This document shows positions 48,683-58,610 of a stretch of 64,000 nucleotides of DNA, in pieces. Each line of letters begins with the position of its first letter. The stretch's first letter is position 1. The stretch spans positions 5,031-69,030 of the forward strand of contig JBBQWZ010000039.1 of NCBI GenBank assembly GCA_038210135.1. Reading direction: 5' to 3'. The notes beneath the pieces are model-generated. The model was not told the DNA's origin, searched no databases, and saw only the letters and a program-made list of their open reading frames with translations. This DNA comes from JBBQWZ01 sp038210135 (GTDB taxonomy: Bacteria > Acidobacteriota > Terriglobia > Bryobacterales > Bryobacteraceae). The position numbers and the translations under genes are program-made.

Positions 48683-50080
48683 CTACGGAAGATTCTCGCA
48701 GGTGTTTCCGGACACGAGGTTGTTCTTGAGGTCGAGCCCTGGGGCGGCGACGACGCAGCGGGTTTGCATGCCGTAGCCGATCATCTTATTGCGCCGGATC
48801 GTATTGCCGCCGGTCTCTTCCTTGCGCTTGACGCCGCGGCTGAGGTAGATGCCGGAGCGCAGCAGGTCCGGCTCGGCGGGAAAGTACAGGCAGCCAAACT
48901 CTGGCTTGTCGTTGCAGCGCGCGGTGTTGATCCGCGTGAAGGTATTGTCTTCGATGACCTGGCCCGAACCGATCAGAAAGACGCCCCCGAACTTCATTCC
49001 CTCAAACGTATTGCCCGTGATGCGGACGCCTTTCGACGCCATGCGCGGATCGTTGTTGTTGAAAACCACGGCGAAGTGCCCGTTGGGGTAGGCGGCGGCG
49101 TCGCCTTTGTTGACGCAGGTGTTACCGCGAATCTCTCCATCATGAAAGCCGTCGAGGTCGAAGCACTTTCCGTTGATTTCGGTAAAGGTGTTGTTGGCGT
49201 AGACGCTGTTTGGGACGTCGCCGGCGGTATCGATGGCGACCGGCGTGGCTTGATTTTCGTTATCGACCAGCTCGGGCGGATAGCCGACGTGGTCGGCGCG
49301 GTTGTTTTCGACGCGGACTCCAGTTGCGCCTCCGACCTGGAAGGCGTCGCGCGCAACGGTATCGACCTGATTGCCGGAGAAGACGCCGCGCGCATTCGGC
49401 GGCGAGGTGAACAGGGTGTGGGTCCAGATGCCGTTGCCGAGCACGCGCGAGATGGTGCAGTTGGTGACGGAGAAATCGGTGGTGCCCTCTTCGATCAGGA
49501 TTCCGCCGGTCGAGTTGTTGCGGCCTTTCGCATTTCGCGAACCGGAATCGCGGACCGAGACGCGATCGATGTTGACTTGCGACGAGCGGCTGACGAGGAC
49601 GGCGTAGGTCGAGATATCGCGAATGACGACGTCGGAGATTTCGGCATGCGTCACCTGATCGAGCAGGATCCCGTTGCCACGGTACAGCGTGCGGAAGGCG
49701 TTTTCCGGAGGCGCGAGTTCGATGGGCTTGTCGCGATCGGCGCGGAAGCCTTCGATCGTAAAACCACGGAGCTTGAGACGCTGACCGTTCGAGGCCACAA
49801 TCGCGGCCTGTCCGCGGAAGCCCTGCTTCAGGCGAAGAATCGTTCCGCCGCCGCCGATGATTTGAATGTCCTGAGCGCCATCGGGAACGCGAAGCTCGTC
49901 GGACAATTCGACGATGCCGGCGGGGAGCGTGATGGTGTGGGAGCCGGGTCCGGTAGCTTTCTGAAGCTCGCGGCGGAGTCCAGTTTCAGGGTTGGCACAG
50001 GCTCCGCAAAATAGGATCGCGGCAAGCGTCGTAGCGAAGACGATTCGGAAGCGGATCGGCGCGAAGGTTGGCAATCCCAA
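48683..50080 (-). CDS. Right-handed parallel beta-helix lipoprotein-like protein
   Basis: A 465-residue exported protein: N-terminal hydrophobic signal ending LAAILFCGAC (possible lipobox, imperfect), then about ten parallel-beta-helix coils (RGNGILLDQVTHAEISDVVI; GGILIEEGTTDFSVTNCTIS; GIYLSRGVKRKEETGGNTIR). Such folds bind or cleave polysaccharides; the NosD/pectate-lyase-like pattern is present, but no catalytic residues can be assigned. The TTG start at 50080 is the longest; a few codons shorter is possible. Its stop is 1 bp from the convergent DUF1223 stop. Confidence 0.82.
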   Translation of the reverse strand: MGLPTFAPIRFRIVFATTLAAILFCGACANPETGLRRELQKATGPGSHTITLPAGIVELSDELRVPDGAQDIQIIGGGGTILRLKQGFRGQAAIVASNGQRLKLRGFTIEGFRADRDKPIELAPPENAFRTLYRGNGILLDQVTHAEISDVVIRDISTYAVLVSRSSQVNIDRVSVRDSGSRNAKGRNNSTGGILIEEGTTDFSVTNCTISRVLGNGIWTHTLFTSPPNARGVFSGNQVDTVARDAFQVGGATGVRVENNRADHVGYPPELVDNENQATPVAIDTAGDVPNSVYANNTFTEINGKCFDLDGFHDGEIRGNTCVNKGDAAAYPNGHFAVVFNNNDPRMASKGVRITGNTFEGMKFGGVFLIGSGQVIEDNTFTRINTARCNDKPEFGCLYFPAEPDLLRSGIYLSRGVKRKEETGGNTIRRNKMIGYGMQTRCVVAAPGLDLKNNLVSGNTCENLP

Positions 50081-50158
50081 GGGATACCACGTCCAGGATG
50101 CCGTATCCTGCAGGGGCGGTACGCGTAGGGGGGACGGACTGGTACGCTGAGAAGGTGC

Positions 50159-50235
50159 GGGCGGTTAGCTCAGTTGGTTAGAGCGCCTGCCTTACAAGCA
50201 GGAAGTCTGGGGTTCGAGTCCCTAACCGCCCACCA
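50159..50235 (+). tRNA. tRNA-Val (anticodon TAC)
   Basis: A complete cloverleaf: acceptor GGGCGGT/ACCGCCC, D-arm GCTCAGTTGGTTAGAGC, anticodon stem CCTGC/GCAGG with loop CTTACAA, T-arm with GGTTCGAGTCC, and an encoded CCA. An integrase remnant lies just downstream, so its 3' end is a likely integration site. Confidence 0.97.
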
Positions 50236-50482
50236 TTTCTGTCGCGGGTTGCGGTCCCACCGCGCGCTTCCGCCTGGGCATGTACGGAAAGTTGTACGGA
50301 ACGGTCGGGATTTGCCTTCGACAAGGGGCATGCTACTGGACCGCGGATGAGGGACCGTTGACCGGCGGAATTAGGGTTGAATCGGGTGAGATTCCGCTCG
50401 CAATTGTGCCGACTCGCTCCTGCATCTTCGCTCGGACTTCTGCCCGCAGTGCTGTCCTAACGCGAGCAAGCTCGTCTGCGGC
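50236..50482. other. Spacer between tRNA-Val and the integrase remnant
   Basis: No gene, and no obvious second copy of the tRNA 3' end, is visible here. Confidence 0.5.
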
Positions 50483-51129
50483 CTATCGCGCGGCTCTTTC
50501 GCTGATGTGCTGGTAATGATCCGACATCCGCTTGGACAGATGCGCTGCTTGGGCCTCTAGGACCGACTGAGGGGTTCCGATCTCAGCATGATTTGTTATC
50601 CAATTGTGTCGCAGGTCGTGGCCCCTGAGACCTCGCAAACCAGCTTTGTCGGTGAGTTTGAGCCATGCAGTTCGCCAGCCTTTTGTTGGTTTCGTCGGGT
50701 CGTGCTGGCGGGCGCGAACCGTGGTCCCGTTCTGTGCCAACATTTCAGTCGTGACATAAGCGGGAACCAGATAGTGATCGGGTTCAATCCCTCCAAGGTC
50801 TGTGCGCGTCGGAGAAGTTGCTTTAGAGACTCCGAGGCGTCGGCGCTAAGTGAGATCGTCCGGATGCCGCCCTTCGTCTTACTCTTCTGCAGATGGATCT
50901 CCCGCGCCATGAGATCGATACGCCTGATTTGAAGATTGCGGATCTCCACGCCACGCATTCCGGTTTCGTTCTCCAAAATGCTGGCATGATAAGCCACGAA
51001 CCACTCAGGGCGCGATCTCGCCATGTCGATTAGCCTCACCTCCTCTTCTGGCGTCAGGCTTCGCCCGGCCTCCGATGCTGGCTCCGGCAAGGGCTCATAC
51101 TTGCCGTCTTGCGTCTCTCTTTTACGTGC
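50483..51129 (-). pseudogene. Tyrosine recombinase/integrase, N-terminally truncated and frameshifted
   Basis: The minus strand encodes RSLTPEEEVRLIDMARSRPEW...NETGMRGVEIRNLQIRR in one frame down to GLNPITI. It continues in another frame as HYLVPAYVTTEMLAQNG...GLRGHDLRHNWITNHAE...HLSKRMSDHYQHISERAAR. The shift is near 50775-50785. All catalytic elements (Arg in TGMRGVEI, His-Arg in GHDLRHNW, His in AAHLSK, Tyr in SDHYQHI) are present across it. An in-frame TGA at 51130-51132 cuts off the N-terminal core-binding domain. Position beside tRNA-Val marks a decayed integrative element. Confidence 0.85.
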
Positions 51130-51221
51130 TCACCCTGATGTACAAAATTGCCCTACGTCTGATTTTACCTACTAGCCCCTATTAGGCAAAGCGAAATGTT
51201 GCACTCAGCTAGGACACGCTT

Positions 51222-51842
51222 CTAAGATTGGGCCATGGCGAAGACGAAGCTCCCGCCGGAAGTTCTGGGTACTTGCGACTGCCCCGCAAGCACGAACCGC
51301 GAGACTTCGATTCGGCGGGATCGAGATGGACTACTTCGCCGGCCCCCGCCACCATAGACGGCGCGGTTGAGCGACGCCTTCCACTCGGCCCACGGAGTTC
51401 CCTTCGAGCACCAGCCCATTTCCTTCAGCATCCCGTCCCTGACCTTCCAGGGTTCAGCCGGGTTGAGTTCCATTTCCAAAGGCACACTGATGGCGACGGG
51501 TTCGCCGTCCACACGCCGGACTTTATACCGCATCGGGACTCCAGCCCCATCCATGTAACGGACAGGTAGCCCATCCGATCCGAAGGTGCGAAGCGCCTCC
51601 CGGACTTCCGGCCCGTCCAAATCGCTCCACACCCCGATGGCTGTGCCGGCATCAAGCGCCATGATGCGGCAGCCGGCCCGGTTCAGCACGCCCGAAGCGC
51701 CCCCCAACTCCGCAGGGTGGGGGTCCGCCTCAATCTCGGGAAATTCGGCGAAACTGGCACCTACAAAACCCGGTTCTGTTGGTTTTGAAGGTTCGACCCG
51801 GGGTGATTCCGGGAAAATTGGAGGTTTGGGGTTCCAATCCAT
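51222..51842 (-). CDS. Island-type accessory protein of unknown function
   Basis: A 206-residue protein beginning MDWNPKPPIFPESPRVEPSK. The Pro-rich N-terminus (PTEPGFVGASFAEFPEIEAD) resembles accessory proteins that accompany integrases in acidobacterial integrative elements, but I cannot name a family. The C-terminal half contains EPWKVRDGMLKEMGWCSKGT, then a basic low-complexity tail (GGGGRRSSPSRSRRIEV). An upstream start at 51887 is possible. With the integrase remnant it defines the island next to tRNA-Val. It may itself be decaying. Confidence 0.55.
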   Translation of the reverse strand: MDWNPKPPIFPESPRVEPSKPTEPGFVGASFAEFPEIEADPHPAELGGASGVLNRAGCRIMALDAGTAIGVWSDLDGPEVREALRTFGSDGLPVRYMDGAGVPMRYKVRRVDGEPVAISVPLEMELNPAEPWKVRDGMLKEMGWCSKGTPWAEWKASLNRAVYGGGGRRSSPSRSRRIEVSRFVLAGQSQVPRTSGGSFVFAMAQS

Positions 51843-52180
51843 CCACCTGCTTCGGTTAGGCACTTGCGGAGGGCTGATCATTCCCACACCTTGGGATTTA
51901 CTTGAAAGCGTTGCGGCGGAAGTTCGGATCGATGGGAAGTCGTTCTGGATGCCGTCCCTCGTGACGGCCCAGCAAAGAACGAGTGAAGCACTATGGCTTT
52001 CGGGTCACTCCTGTCGGCCGGTACCTGGGCTTCCAGCGAAAAAAGCAATCCATCGTCGCCCCGCAAGCTGAAATAGGATATCCGTTTCAGCCCAGCGAAT
52101 GCAGGGTCGAAACCTCGAAAGGATTATTCGGTCCCACAACGATTGCCGGTTTGGAGGCGCGCTGCGATACTCAATTCCAA
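51843..52180. other. Spacer upstream of the cytochrome gene, likely island edge
   Basis: No convincing gene. A minus-strand frame of about 60 codons ends here but has no recognisable domain. Confidence 0.45.
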
Positions 52181-52966
52181 ATGACCCGAATCGTCCTATA
52201 CTTGGCGGCAGGCGCCCTGATCGCGTCCGCACAGCCAAAACCGAACCTGTCTGGCGTCTGGGAACTTGACAAGAGTAAGACGGCAGGGAATAATGTTCCG
52301 CGCCGCACGAACCTAAAGATCGCTCAGAATGCGGCCTCCTTCGTGGTCTCGGTCCAGATGCTTTCGAATGGATCCATCGAAGAGAGTACGACCGCCTACG
52401 CGATCGGGGGATCGAGCACCGGCACCTTGCACGGCGGCAAAATGAATAGCGAATCCGCCTGGGACGGCTCGACTCTGGTGGTCAAATCAGTCGCAAAACC
52501 CAGCGAGGACCACGCGATCACGGACTATTGGTCGCTGTCGCAGGACGGCCAGACGCTGACCCTCCGCGAAGTTTCGAAAATCGGAACATCCTTGGAATCC
52601 AACAGCACGCGCGTCTTCGCGAAAAAGCCCGACTCGAGTTGGGATCCCGAAGCCCTCAACAAAACGGCCGCTGAACTCTTTCAGAATATCCAGATCTTCA
52701 AGGGCGTCCCGGCCAAGCGCATTCCGCAGGTGATGAACAATTTTTCGAGGTGGCTCGGCGTGAACTGCGCGCACTGTCACGACCTCAATGCCTACGAAAA
52801 GGACGATAATCCTCCGAAGCAGACCGCACGGAAGATGTTCGCGATGGTCCGAAAGATCAATCAGGAGAACGACTTCGGCGGAACGAACCCCGTGACATGC
52901 TGGACCTGTCATCGGGGGGCGGCGAAGCCGCAGAATTTGCCCGCTGCTGCGAAACCGATCCAGTAG
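52181..52966 (+). CDS. c-type cytochrome of the photosynthetic-reaction-centre-subunit type, with N-terminal lipocalin-like domain
   Basis: A 261-residue exported protein: signal MTRIVLYLAAGALIASAQ, a ~130-residue beta-rich domain (NLSGVWELDKSKTAGNNVPR; YWSLSQDGQTLTLREVSKIG), then a heme domain with two CxxCH sites (VNCAHCHDLNAYEKDDNPPK and VTCWTCHRGAAKPQNLP) separated by ~45 residues, with the TARKMFAMVRKINQE helix between. The heme domain matches the cytochrome-c-subunit family common in Acidobacteria, which need not be photosynthetic. The first domain is an unusual partner. Confidence 0.85.
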   Translation: MTRIVLYLAAGALIASAQPKPNLSGVWELDKSKTAGNNVPRRTNLKIAQNAASFVVSVQMLSNGSIEESTTAYAIGGSSTGTLHGGKMNSESAWDGSTLVVKSVAKPSEDHAITDYWSLSQDGQTLTLREVSKIGTSLESNSTRVFAKKPDSSWDPEALNKTAAELFQNIQIFKGVPAKRIPQVMNNFSRWLGVNCAHCHDLNAYEKDDNPPKQTARKMFAMVRKINQENDFGGTNPVTCWTCHRGAAKPQNLPAAAKPIQ

Positions 52967-53182
52967 GAAGAACGATTTGGAGCGGGCGCAATAAAGTGGT
53001 GGCGCAAATGGGGGGGGGCGGAGGTTGCCCGTCCCACGTGATCGAGCGTCCGACGTCGAGGCCGTGAGCGGCGTAAAGACGAACTCGGCGAGGTCATTGT
53101 CGATCAACGTCACTTTCGCGAGCGCGAACTGGCTGATCGGAGCCGGACTCCATCTCCCGCGACGCCCCGCAGATCAGGTCAT

Positions 53183-53653
53183 TTAGAGCAGCGATTCCAT
53201 TCGGATGTAGCTGGCCTCCATACCGTGTTCCATGCCCGTAGCGAGCATTGCCTCTCGCGTCTTGGCATCCAGCAACGTCATGCGTATCGTCATTAAGGTC
53301 CCGTCGCCATCCGGTGCGAAGGTTGTCTCTACATGATTGTCTGGCGTCGGATCGGGAAGGTGCATTCGCTCCACGTGCATGATTCGGCGAAATGGCTCCA
53401 GCGCCATGAACTCACCAGTGAGGTGGAACTCGCGCCCTTTGCCATCGGACCATTCGTAGCGAATCTTTCCTCCGGGCTGCGCTTCGCAGATGCAAACCGG
53501 CATGGTCCAGCCCTCCGGTCCAAGCAGCCACTTCTTGATCGTCGCGGATTCCGTGTGAGCGCGATAAACCGCTTCGGGAGACGCCGCGAAGTGCCTGGTC
53601 AAGACGACATACTTGTCGCCTTCCGTCTTCACTGTCATCTTGGTTACCATCAT
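53183..53653 (-). CDS. SRPBCC/AHA1-family protein
   Basis: A 156-residue START-like fold protein: MTVKTEGDKYVVLTRHFAAS, then PEAVYRAHTESATIKKWLLG, GPEGWTMPVCICEAQPGGKI, YEWSDGKGREFHLTGEF and LLDAKTREAMLATGMEHGME. The family binds hydrophobic ligands; in bacteria many members pair with ArsR repressors, but none is seen here. ATG 53653 (MMVTKM) is preceded by AAAGGCG; ATG 53638 is an alternative start. The gene is isolated between spacers. Confidence 0.8.
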   Translation of the reverse strand: MMVTKMTVKTEGDKYVVLTRHFAASPEAVYRAHTESATIKKWLLGPEGWTMPVCICEAQPGGKIRYEWSDGKGREFHLTGEFMALEPFRRIMHVERMHLPDPTPDNHVETTFAPDGDGTLMTIRMTLLDAKTREAMLATGMEHGMEASYIRMESLL

Positions 53654-53891
53654 GTTTCGCCTTTCGTTGGTTGTGCCTTCTTTGTTGGAATTGTGTGGCC
53701 AGAAGTTGGTCCAGCCGGGAATAGTCTGTCTCCAGGGCTTTGCAAGGGAACGCGAAGCGGCGGGGAGCGTTGCTCTCATTCGTCTTCGTCGCATCGACGC
53801 TCAACTTCGATCTACCTTCTGAAGTATTGCTCGAACGAAGATTCTTAGCGATGCAGGCATATTTAAAATTCCCTGTAAGTCGACGCACGTC

Positions 53892-54189
53892 TTAGAAGGT
53901 AATCGATAAACCAGCTTCTCGATATCCAGCGATCCTCCGTGGTCTCCGTAAAGCGTTGTCGACCATGATTCCGATCAGTCGTGAGGGTTCGCGTCGCAGT
54001 TGGTCAAGATAAGGATTGGGCGGCAGCGATGGCCGATGGCGGACACTCATCGCGGAAACGCCCGTGGAAGCTTTCGACGCGTTCGTTCTGCATTGCATTT
54101 GGTGGCCGACGCACCAGCGTCTTAGTATCCGTGCGCGTCTCGATGCGCCGGAAGCGCGGCGGTAGCGAGCCGTTCATCAATTCGCACAT
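53892..54189 (-). mobile_element. Remnant of an IS3-family transposase (integrase core end)
   Basis: The minus strand contains PPNAMQNERVESFHGRFRDE, close to the IS3 OrfB motif (QNAFVESFNGRFRDEC) that carries the last catalytic Glu, followed by decayed sequence with a frameshift. No inverted repeats or OrfA are recognisable. It is a dead fragment. Confidence 0.6.
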
Positions 54190-54244
54190 TCGCCAACTTG
54201 ATTGCGCGCCCCCAAGCGACGCGTGTTCTCGATGGAGAAGTCTG

Positions 54245-54287
54245 AAAAAGAAAACCGCCCCGCCTGCGGAGTGCAGGAAGGGGCGGT
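54245..54287 (-). terminator. Rho-independent terminator of the TonB-type receptor gene
   Basis: On the minus strand ACCGCCCC...GGGGCGGT with an inner CCTGC/GCAGG stem, followed by TTTTCTTTTT, 20 bp after the receptor stop. Confidence 0.88.
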
Positions 54288-54306
54288 ATTGAGGACAACG
54301 GAACGA

Positions 54307-57300
54307 CTAGAAGCTGATCTGCGCCTTGAACTGGATGGCTCGAGGAGAATTCTGGCTTCCGACGAACGCGCCAAAGATACTGGTGGGCGTGCCGACGGTC
54401 GAGATGATCTGCCCGACCTGACCGCTACCCAGATCGTTCACTGGTTGGTCGAAGTTCGCATGGTTGAACAGGTTGTAGGCAGTGGCGCCGATGCCAAGCG
54501 TCACTTTTTCACCGATCTTGAACTTCTTGGTGATGTTCAGATCGACGTTGGTGAAGTTCGGTCCGCGGAACTGATTGCGTCCACCCGTGTTGTTGAAGCC
54601 GGTCGGATCTGTTAAGTACGTCGGGTTGTTCGGATCGCCGAAGCAAGGCGTGTCAACCGCCGAAGCGCCGCACACCGTGGGTCCGTGACCGATGTTCTGT
54701 GCGAACACGTTTCCGGAGTAGTTCAGGAAACCCGACGAGACGTTCGTATCGATGACCGAGAAGGGCAGACCCGTGCGATGGAACACGGTGCCGGAGATAG
54801 ACCATCCGCCGAAGGCCATTTCCGGTCCACCCTTGAAGAGGTGGCGGAGGGAATTGTCCCAGACGAAGTTTGCGCTGACATTGTGGCGCACGTCGTAGTC
54901 AGAGTTGCCGTACATCGAGCCGCGGATGTTGTAGGGGTTCGAGGCAGCGGTTTCGCTGACGTTGGTGTTGGCCGAGAACGGCAGGCGGCCGCCATTCGAG
55001 ATGTCGTCGAGGCCGTGGCCGTAGCTGTAGTTGAAGTTGAGCAGGAAGCCATGCGAGAAGCGGCGGCGAAGTCCGGCCGTCAAACCTTCATAGTTCGAGA
55101 CGCCAGAGCTCTGATTCTCGAGGATGCGGCCGAAGCGCGGATCGGGGGCGGCGGTCGGAAGGCCGGCGAAGCCGCCGCACGCCGCATTGCAATACGCGTT
55201 CAGGCCGAAGTTGCGGACATACAGTTTGGAGCCGTGGTTGCCGACGTAATTCACGCTGGCGACAGTGGAGAAACCGATTTCCTGCTGGAACTCGAGATTC
55301 CATTCGTAATACCGCGGGGTGTGGAAGGGAAGGTCCGACGTAGCAACGCGCGGCGCGGCGAAGCCGGGGACGGCGGCCTGCAACTGTGCCAGGGTGCCAC
55401 CGCTCGAAAACGCATTCTGGAAAGCGGCGTTCGATGCAGCCGCGTTTGCGAACAGCCCGCCAGCCACGCCCGGAGTCAACGGAAGGTTGACGGCGCGCGC
55501 GCTGAACAGGCTCGGGATGTTCTGCGAGATGGGCACTAGTGCGACCAGTGGAGTGGAATCGCCGAAGACTCCGATGCCGCCGCGGATGACCGTGCTTTTG
55601 CCGAATTTCGGCGACCACGCGAAACTGGCGCGCGGTTCCCAAACGACCGCATCGATCTGCGAGTTGGGGGTGGACTGACCGGTTTTAATCACTTGGTTAA
55701 AGGGAATCTTCGGATCGTGAACCAGCGTCGTGAACGGCGCAATGGTGGTGAAGCAATTGCTCGCACAAGTCAGATTGCCGTTGTGGTCGAGGCGGAGAGC
55801 GAACGTGACCTTGAGGGTCGAAGTCGCGCGCCACTCATCCTGTACATAGGCGCCGAATTGATTGTAGGTGAAATCTTTCGAGGGCGAAGTGGGGAACACC
55901 TGGGTCAGGTTGTTCTTGGTTCCGCCGCCGCTGTAGAAATCCTGCAACGTGCTCGACGTGATGGTCCCAGTATTGTTCGTCTGGTTGCCGATGTCGGTAT
56001 AAGGATTCTTGTGGTAGTTGAAGCCGGTCTTGAAGGAGTGGTTGCCCCAGATCTTCGAGAAGTCGTCTACATATTGCCACTGCTTCACGATGCGGCCCGC
56101 CGGAAAGCCTCCGATCGGGGCAAGGGTCGTGAAGAAGCCGCCGGTGAAGCTGAGTTGCACAGGAAAGGCGGCGGTGGCGGCCGCGAAATCCGGAGGTCCG
56201 AAGATCGCGCTGTAGTAGAAGCCCGAGAACAGGAACTGGTTGACGGCGGTCGGGCTGAAGGTGTGCGTTTCGGTCAACTGGCCCTGTTTCGAGGGTTGCG
56301 GGCTGAACGCATTGAACGCGGCATTGATCGGATCCGTGCCGGTCGCCTGGGTTCCGTTGTCGTCGAAGTAGCGGCCGAAGATGCGATCGTTCTTGCCGAT
56401 CTGGTGATCGATGCGGAGCGACCAAACGCGTTCGTCGGTCAGGCTGCTGTTGTTCTGGCGGAAGCTGAGGGCGCAAGGCACGCCGTCGCCGAGCAGTTTG
56501 AAGGCTGTCGATCCGCTGCCGCATCCGCCGCCGGCGACCGGCGTCGCAGTACCGCCGCGGAGTCCGCTGGCGCTGTTATACAGCGCGAACGCTTTTTGAT
56601 AAAACGCGACGGCGGCCGTCTGACCGGTCGCGGTCAGGTTGGCGATCGTCGCTGCTTGAAACTGCTGGCTCGGAATCTTCACCTGGGTAGGGGCGGAGGG
56701 CAGAAGAACTCGGATTCCTTCCGTATTAAAGAAGAAGAAGGTCTTGTTCTTCCAGATCGGTCCGCCGATGCTGCCGGCCCACTGATTGTCGTTGTAGCGA
56801 TTCAGCGGAGTTCCACTGGCATTGGCGAAGAAGTCGTTAGCGGCGAGATAGGATCCTGCCCAGTTCCAAATGGCATTGCCATGGAACTGGTTGGTGCCGG
56901 ACTTGGTCACGACATCCACCTGCGATCCAGCAAGCTGCCCATATTGGCCGGAGTAACCGTTATTAATAACGGTCGCTTCGAGGACGTCGTTCTTACCGAG
57001 CGACAAGTTGGTGGCACCGGAGTTGTTCAGGCCAAGATACGGGTCGTTGTTATTCTGCCCGTTGGTGGTGAACAGATTGGCGGTTCCGGGCAAGCCGAAG
57101 GTAGAGAAGTTGCCGTATCCGCCGGCGGTATTCAGAACGACGCCGGGCGCGGTATAGGCGATGGCGGTCGTGTCATTGCCGGCGTTCGGTAGTTCAGCGA
57201 CCTGCAAAGCCGAGAAGGTGGTCGAAATATCGCCATTCTGGGTTTGGATGGCGACATTCGACTCGGAGACCTCGACCGTTTGTGTGGTGCTAGCCAAGGC

Positions 57301-57636
57301 CATTTGCACGTCTACCGTCGAAGCGGATCCTACTTGGACGGTTACGACGCGTTTGGCTTCCATGAAGCCAGGCGCGTTCACCGAAACGGCGTACTGGCCA
57401 GGAGGTAAAAACGCGAACCGGTAGACGCCGGTGGTCGTAGTTTTTGCGGTTTGCGTATTGCCGGTCTGTTGATTCTTGAGCGTAACGGTAGCGTTGGCTA
57501 ATATGCTGCCGGAAGGATCATTGACAGTTCCGGTTATGTCGCCCGACGTAATGGACTGGGCGGATAAACCGGAGCAAAACACGATAAGCGCCAATGCGCA
57601 GATCGCGAGGGAAGCAAGGCGGTAGCTGAAGGTCAT
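54307..57636 (-). CDS. TonB-dependent receptor-like outer-membrane protein with carboxypeptidase-regulatory domain
   Basis: A 1109-residue outer-membrane protein of the acidobacterial 'Oar-like' group. After signal peptide (LASLAICALALIVFCSGLSA) comes a CarboxypepD_reg domain (GDITGTVNDPSGSILANATV), then a plug-like region (NGDISTTFSALQVAELPNAG; NGQNNNDPYLGLNNSG) and a large beta-barrel ending IQFKAQISF with terminal Phe. No clear TonB box is visible. The family is thought to import oligosaccharides or other polymers. I chose ATG 57636 (MTFSYRL) over TTG 57648, with GGGGA at 7 nt. It has its own promoter and terminator. Confidence 0.92.
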   Translation of the reverse strand: MTFSYRLASLAICALALIVFCSGLSAQSITSGDITGTVNDPSGSILANATVTLKNQQTGNTQTAKTTTTGVYRFAFLPPGQYAVSVNAPGFMEAKRVVTVQVGSASTVDVQMALASTTQTVEVSESNVAIQTQNGDISTTFSALQVAELPNAGNDTTAIAYTAPGVVLNTAGGYGNFSTFGLPGTANLFTTNGQNNNDPYLGLNNSGATNLSLGKNDVLEATVINNGYSGQYGQLAGSQVDVVTKSGTNQFHGNAIWNWAGSYLAANDFFANASGTPLNRYNDNQWAGSIGGPIWKNKTFFFFNTEGIRVLLPSAPTQVKIPSQQFQAATIANLTATGQTAAVAFYQKAFALYNSASGLRGGTATPVAGGGCGSGSTAFKLLGDGVPCALSFRQNNSSLTDERVWSLRIDHQIGKNDRIFGRYFDDNGTQATGTDPINAAFNAFSPQPSKQGQLTETHTFSPTAVNQFLFSGFYYSAIFGPPDFAAATAAFPVQLSFTGGFFTTLAPIGGFPAGRIVKQWQYVDDFSKIWGNHSFKTGFNYHKNPYTDIGNQTNNTGTITSSTLQDFYSGGGTKNNLTQVFPTSPSKDFTYNQFGAYVQDEWRATSTLKVTFALRLDHNGNLTCASNCFTTIAPFTTLVHDPKIPFNQVIKTGQSTPNSQIDAVVWEPRASFAWSPKFGKSTVIRGGIGVFGDSTPLVALVPISQNIPSLFSARAVNLPLTPGVAGGLFANAAASNAAFQNAFSSGGTLAQLQAAVPGFAAPRVATSDLPFHTPRYYEWNLEFQQEIGFSTVASVNYVGNHGSKLYVRNFGLNAYCNAACGGFAGLPTAAPDPRFGRILENQSSGVSNYEGLTAGLRRRFSHGFLLNFNYSYGHGLDDISNGGRLPFSANTNVSETAASNPYNIRGSMYGNSDYDVRHNVSANFVWDNSLRHLFKGGPEMAFGGWSISGTVFHRTGLPFSVIDTNVSSGFLNYSGNVFAQNIGHGPTVCGASAVDTPCFGDPNNPTYLTDPTGFNNTGGRNQFRGPNFTNVDLNITKKFKIGEKVTLGIGATAYNLFNHANFDQPVNDLGSGQVGQIISTVGTPTSIFGAFVGSQNSPRAIQFKAQISF

Positions 57637-57710
57637 CAGGGTCCCCAAGCAGTTGGATTCTGTCCAGTATCCCCGCTAGCAGCTGGGAAATACAGACAGT
57701 CTTTGGGATT

Positions 57711-57739
57711 AGACTACGGGTACTTGGCCACTATGTCAA
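57711..57739 (-). promoter_or_regulatory. Sigma-70-type promoter of the TonB-type receptor gene
   Basis: Minus strand TTGACA (57739-57734), 17-bp spacer, TAGTCT (57716-57711). The leader would be about 68 nt, so unlike the leaderless genes this one has a full 5' UTR. Confidence 0.65.
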
Positions 57740-58610
57740 GATCGTTAAATCCGGATTTATCGTGTGTGTTTTGAATAACTTGCGGATATTGTTTTTGGAA
57801 TATGCCGAGGGCTAAAAGCCATTTCGTCCCTAAGAAGTCCTTATGTTGTTGAAAAAGGGATGAATGAATGTTATCTCACCAACCCATGTGGCATCGGCCG
57901 ATAATTCTGTGGCGAAACCGCTCAAAGCTGTGGCGAGCCCGCTCATCGCAGTTTGAGGAACGATTTCCCCCAAAAATTTTCAGAATGATTTTCCTATGAG
58001 CGCAAGATGCGTGTTGTGGAGACCCGCTATGAATTTCGGGAACAGCGATCGGCGTAATGGAAAGGCTGTTAAAGCAGCGGTGCCGCGGAGACACAGTCAC
58101 CCGCCCTGTACCGGATTCTGTCCGTATCGTCGGCAAACCGGAAGTTGAGATTCTGCGCCCCTCGGCACCGCGCGACCGGTCACCAGCAGCAGGAGCCTGC
58201 GGTGGCTGACCATTCTTGGGGTGACGCGGCTTACTGTCGGCGACTCTGCCGTTGTTGCCTGGCTGCTTCCTGCTTGCGGTTCGATTCTCCGTGAATGTCC
58301 TACTGGCGCCCCGCCGGCGTCTGCTTCGGCGTGTTGAAGCCAGTGGCACTATCCAGGTGGATGATGTTGATGACGGCGGGTTGAGCAACCGCAGGTGGGT
58401 GTTTGTGTTGTGGGGCAGCGTCTGATGTTTTCGTTCTGCGCGTCGTTTCGAACCGGCGAACGAGCAGTCTAGCACCAGCCCATGCAAACACCTGCCGATT
58501 CGGGCAAACGTTCGATACTCGAGGTTCAACAAATGTTTCAGTAAGTGTCTGCACGGGCATGCCTGCAGATAGCAACTGCACCAGACTATGAGCTGGGAGT
58601 GCCGGTTAAG
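57740..58610. other. Long gene-free stretch upstream of the receptor, AT-richer
   Basis: About 870 bp without a supported gene. 57740-57860 is AT-richer than the rest of the window. 58000-58600 contains no recognisable domain on either strand and is probably eroded DNA from earlier insertions. Confidence 0.5.

Noticed and set aside
48584..50014. A 476-codon plus-strand ORF opposite the beta-helix gene
   Set aside because: Antisense shadow of a GC-rich gene: Gly/Ala/Asp/Arg-rich, starting inside DUF1223, with no domain.
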